From contig JACZKN010000609.1 in the NCBI GenBank assembly GCA_014859985.1, positions 1-5,157 on the forward strand: a stretch of DNA of 5,157 nt. The letters run 5' to 3'. Positions 4,182 through 5,157 of this stretch are shown here, in pieces; position 1 is the first letter of the stretch; each line of letters opens with the position of its first letter. The notes below the pieces were generated by a model. The model made no database searches. It saw nothing but the letters and a program-made list of their open reading frames with translations, and was not told the origin of the DNA. This DNA comes from Candidatus Krumholzibacteriia bacterium (GTDB taxonomy: Bacteria > Krumholzibacteriota > Krumholzibacteriia > LZORAL124-64-63). The position numbers were made by a program, and so were the translations under genes.

Positions 4182-5157
4182 CTACCGCCCCTGCCGCGCC
4201 TTCCGTTCGAACTCGGCGATCAGGTCCTTGCCAGAGGCCAGGCTGATGATGCGGAAGTCCTCCACGTGCAACGCGGCGTCGTCCAGGACGTTCAGCTCCA
4301 GGTCGAAGATGCGGCACAGCTCGCGGAACTGCTCCGGGCGCTCCTCCAGCAGGTAGAGCGCCAGCACCGGGTTCGCCTGGATCTGCAGGCGCTTCTCGCC
4401 CGTGGCGATGGCGATGCGGTGCACCAGGCGCTCGATCTTGCTGGACATGGTCTCCATGGACAGGACCTTGCCCGTGCCGTTGCAGTAGGGGCAGGGGTCC
4501 GAGAGCTGGCTCAGCAGCGAGGGGCGCACCCGTTGCCGGCTCATCTCCACCAGGCCCAGTCCCGAGACCTGGAAGACCTTGTGGCGGGCGCGGTCGCGCT
4601 TCAGGTGCAGCTTCAGCTCGTTGAAGACCCGCTTCTTGTTGCCCTCGCTCTCCATGTCGATGAAGTCGATGACGATGATCCCGCCCAGGTCCCGCAGCCG
4701 TACCTGGCGGGCGATCTCCCGGCCGGCCTCCAGGTTGGTCCGCAGGATCGTCTTCTCCGGGTCCTTCTGGCCGGTGTACCGTCCCGTGTTGACGTCGATG
4801 GAGACCAGCGCCTCGGTCGGCTCGATGATGAGGTAGCCGCCGGTGGGCAGGTCGACCCGCCGGTTGAACAGCCCCTGGATCTCGTTCTCGATGTCGAACT
4901 TGTCGAAGATCGAGAGCTGCTCGCGATACAGGGCCACCCTTTCGATCAGGTCCGGATCCACCTCGCGCAGGTAGTCGTGGATCTCGGTGTACAGCTCCTT
5001 GCGATCCACCATCACGCGATCGACCTTGTCGCTGAACAGGTCCCGGATGATCCCGCTCGTGAGCGAGGTCTCCCGGAAGACGAGCGACGGCGCCTTGAGT
5101 CGGACGAAGTGTGCCTTCCGCTTGATCTTCTTCCACTGCTCGAGGTGCGCCTTCAGC
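4182..5157 (-). CDS. rng: Ribonuclease E/G family protein, RNase G-like (5' end outside window)
   Basis: The last 324 residues of an RNase E/G endoribonuclease, which cuts single-stranded AU-rich RNA in rRNA maturation and mRNA decay. The open frame continues past the right edge (visible start LKAHLEQWKK), so the N-terminus with the S1 RNA-binding domain is mostly absent. Visible in order: a 5'-sensor/RNase H-like region, the SIDVNTGRYTG motif with the catalytic Asp at visible residue 121 (E. coli RNase E Asp303), the VIDFIDM motif at about 162-168 with the second metal-binding Asp (Asp346 region), and the CPYCNGTG zinc-link (Cys222, Cys225), which joins subunits through zinc. The protein ends about 100 residues after the zinc-link with no long disordered scaffold tail, which is why RNase G fits better than RNase E. 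Internal GTG/ATG codons near 5015 are not the start, since conserved sequence continues upstream of them. It converges on the glycosyltransferase gene, 271 bp away. Confidence 0.95.
   Translation of the reverse strand, partial: LKAHLEQWKKIKRKAHFVRLKAPSLVFRETSLTSGIIRDLFSDKVDRVMVDRKELYTEIHDYLREVDPDLIERVALYREQLSIFDKFDIENEIQGLFNRRVDLPTGGYLIIEPTEALVSIDVNTGRYTGQKDPEKTILRTNLEAGREIARQVRLRDLGGIIVIDFIDMESEGNKKRVFNELKLHLKRDRARHKVFQVSGLGLVEMSRQRVRPSLLSQLSDPCPYCNGTGKVLSMETMSSKIERLVHRIAIATGEKRLQIQANPVLALYLLEERPEQFRELCRIFDLELNVLDDAALHVEDFRIISLASGKDLIAEFERKARQGR

Noticed and set aside
3850..5136. A 428-aa minus-strand open frame across the ribonuclease region and the intergenic gap.
   Set aside because: It is a shifted frame of the RNase G-like gene, which carries the real motifs. 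Its sequence is Gly/Pro/Arg-rich without any domain pattern.

Overview
The window is very GC-rich DNA in which codon third positions are almost all G or C. It holds six protein-coding genes, two of them cut by the window edges, with short intergenic regions, so it reads as ordinary chromosome. No single gene fixes the taxonomy. The rhomboid protease has a short helical tail after its membrane domain and a catalytic-serine region of a style common in the Bacteroidetes/Gemmatimonadota (FCB) group and its candidate phyla. Together with the high GC, this makes a GC-rich, probably metagenome-derived, FCB-type bacterium my best guess. That is inference.

Left part, minus strand (1-1247): a compact three-gene operon read right to left. 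An Rrf2-family transcription factor with cysteines suited to an Fe-S cluster (789-1247) is followed after 4 nt by a small stand-alone STAS-domain protein (500-784). That gene overlaps the start of a PrsW-family intramembrane protease (1-513, C-terminus beyond the window). The spacing implies coupled translation. A sensor regulator, an anti-anti-sigma-like protein and a membrane protease of the family that cleaves anti-sigma factors suggest a stress or sigma-factor control cassette.

Middle (1384-3910): a minus-strand gene for an unrecognised single-pass membrane protein of 192 aa (1384-1962) lies divergently from a plus-strand pair. The pair is a rhomboid intramembrane serine protease (2098-2967) and, 10 nt later, a family 2 glycosyltransferase (2978-3910). 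The two gene sets share a 135-bp intergenic region.

Right part (3911-5157): the glycosyltransferase converges on an RNase E/G-family ribonuclease on the minus strand (4182-5157, N-terminus beyond the window). The gap between them contains the most unusual structure here: two perfect 35-bp inverted arms separated by 38 bp (3883-3990). The left arm encodes the last eight residues and the stop codon of the glycosyltransferase. The layout resembles a REPIN, a pair of inverted REP units. Weak hairpins and an imperfect direct repeat lie between it and the ribonuclease gene. No tRNA, rRNA, CRISPR array or insertion sequence was seen.
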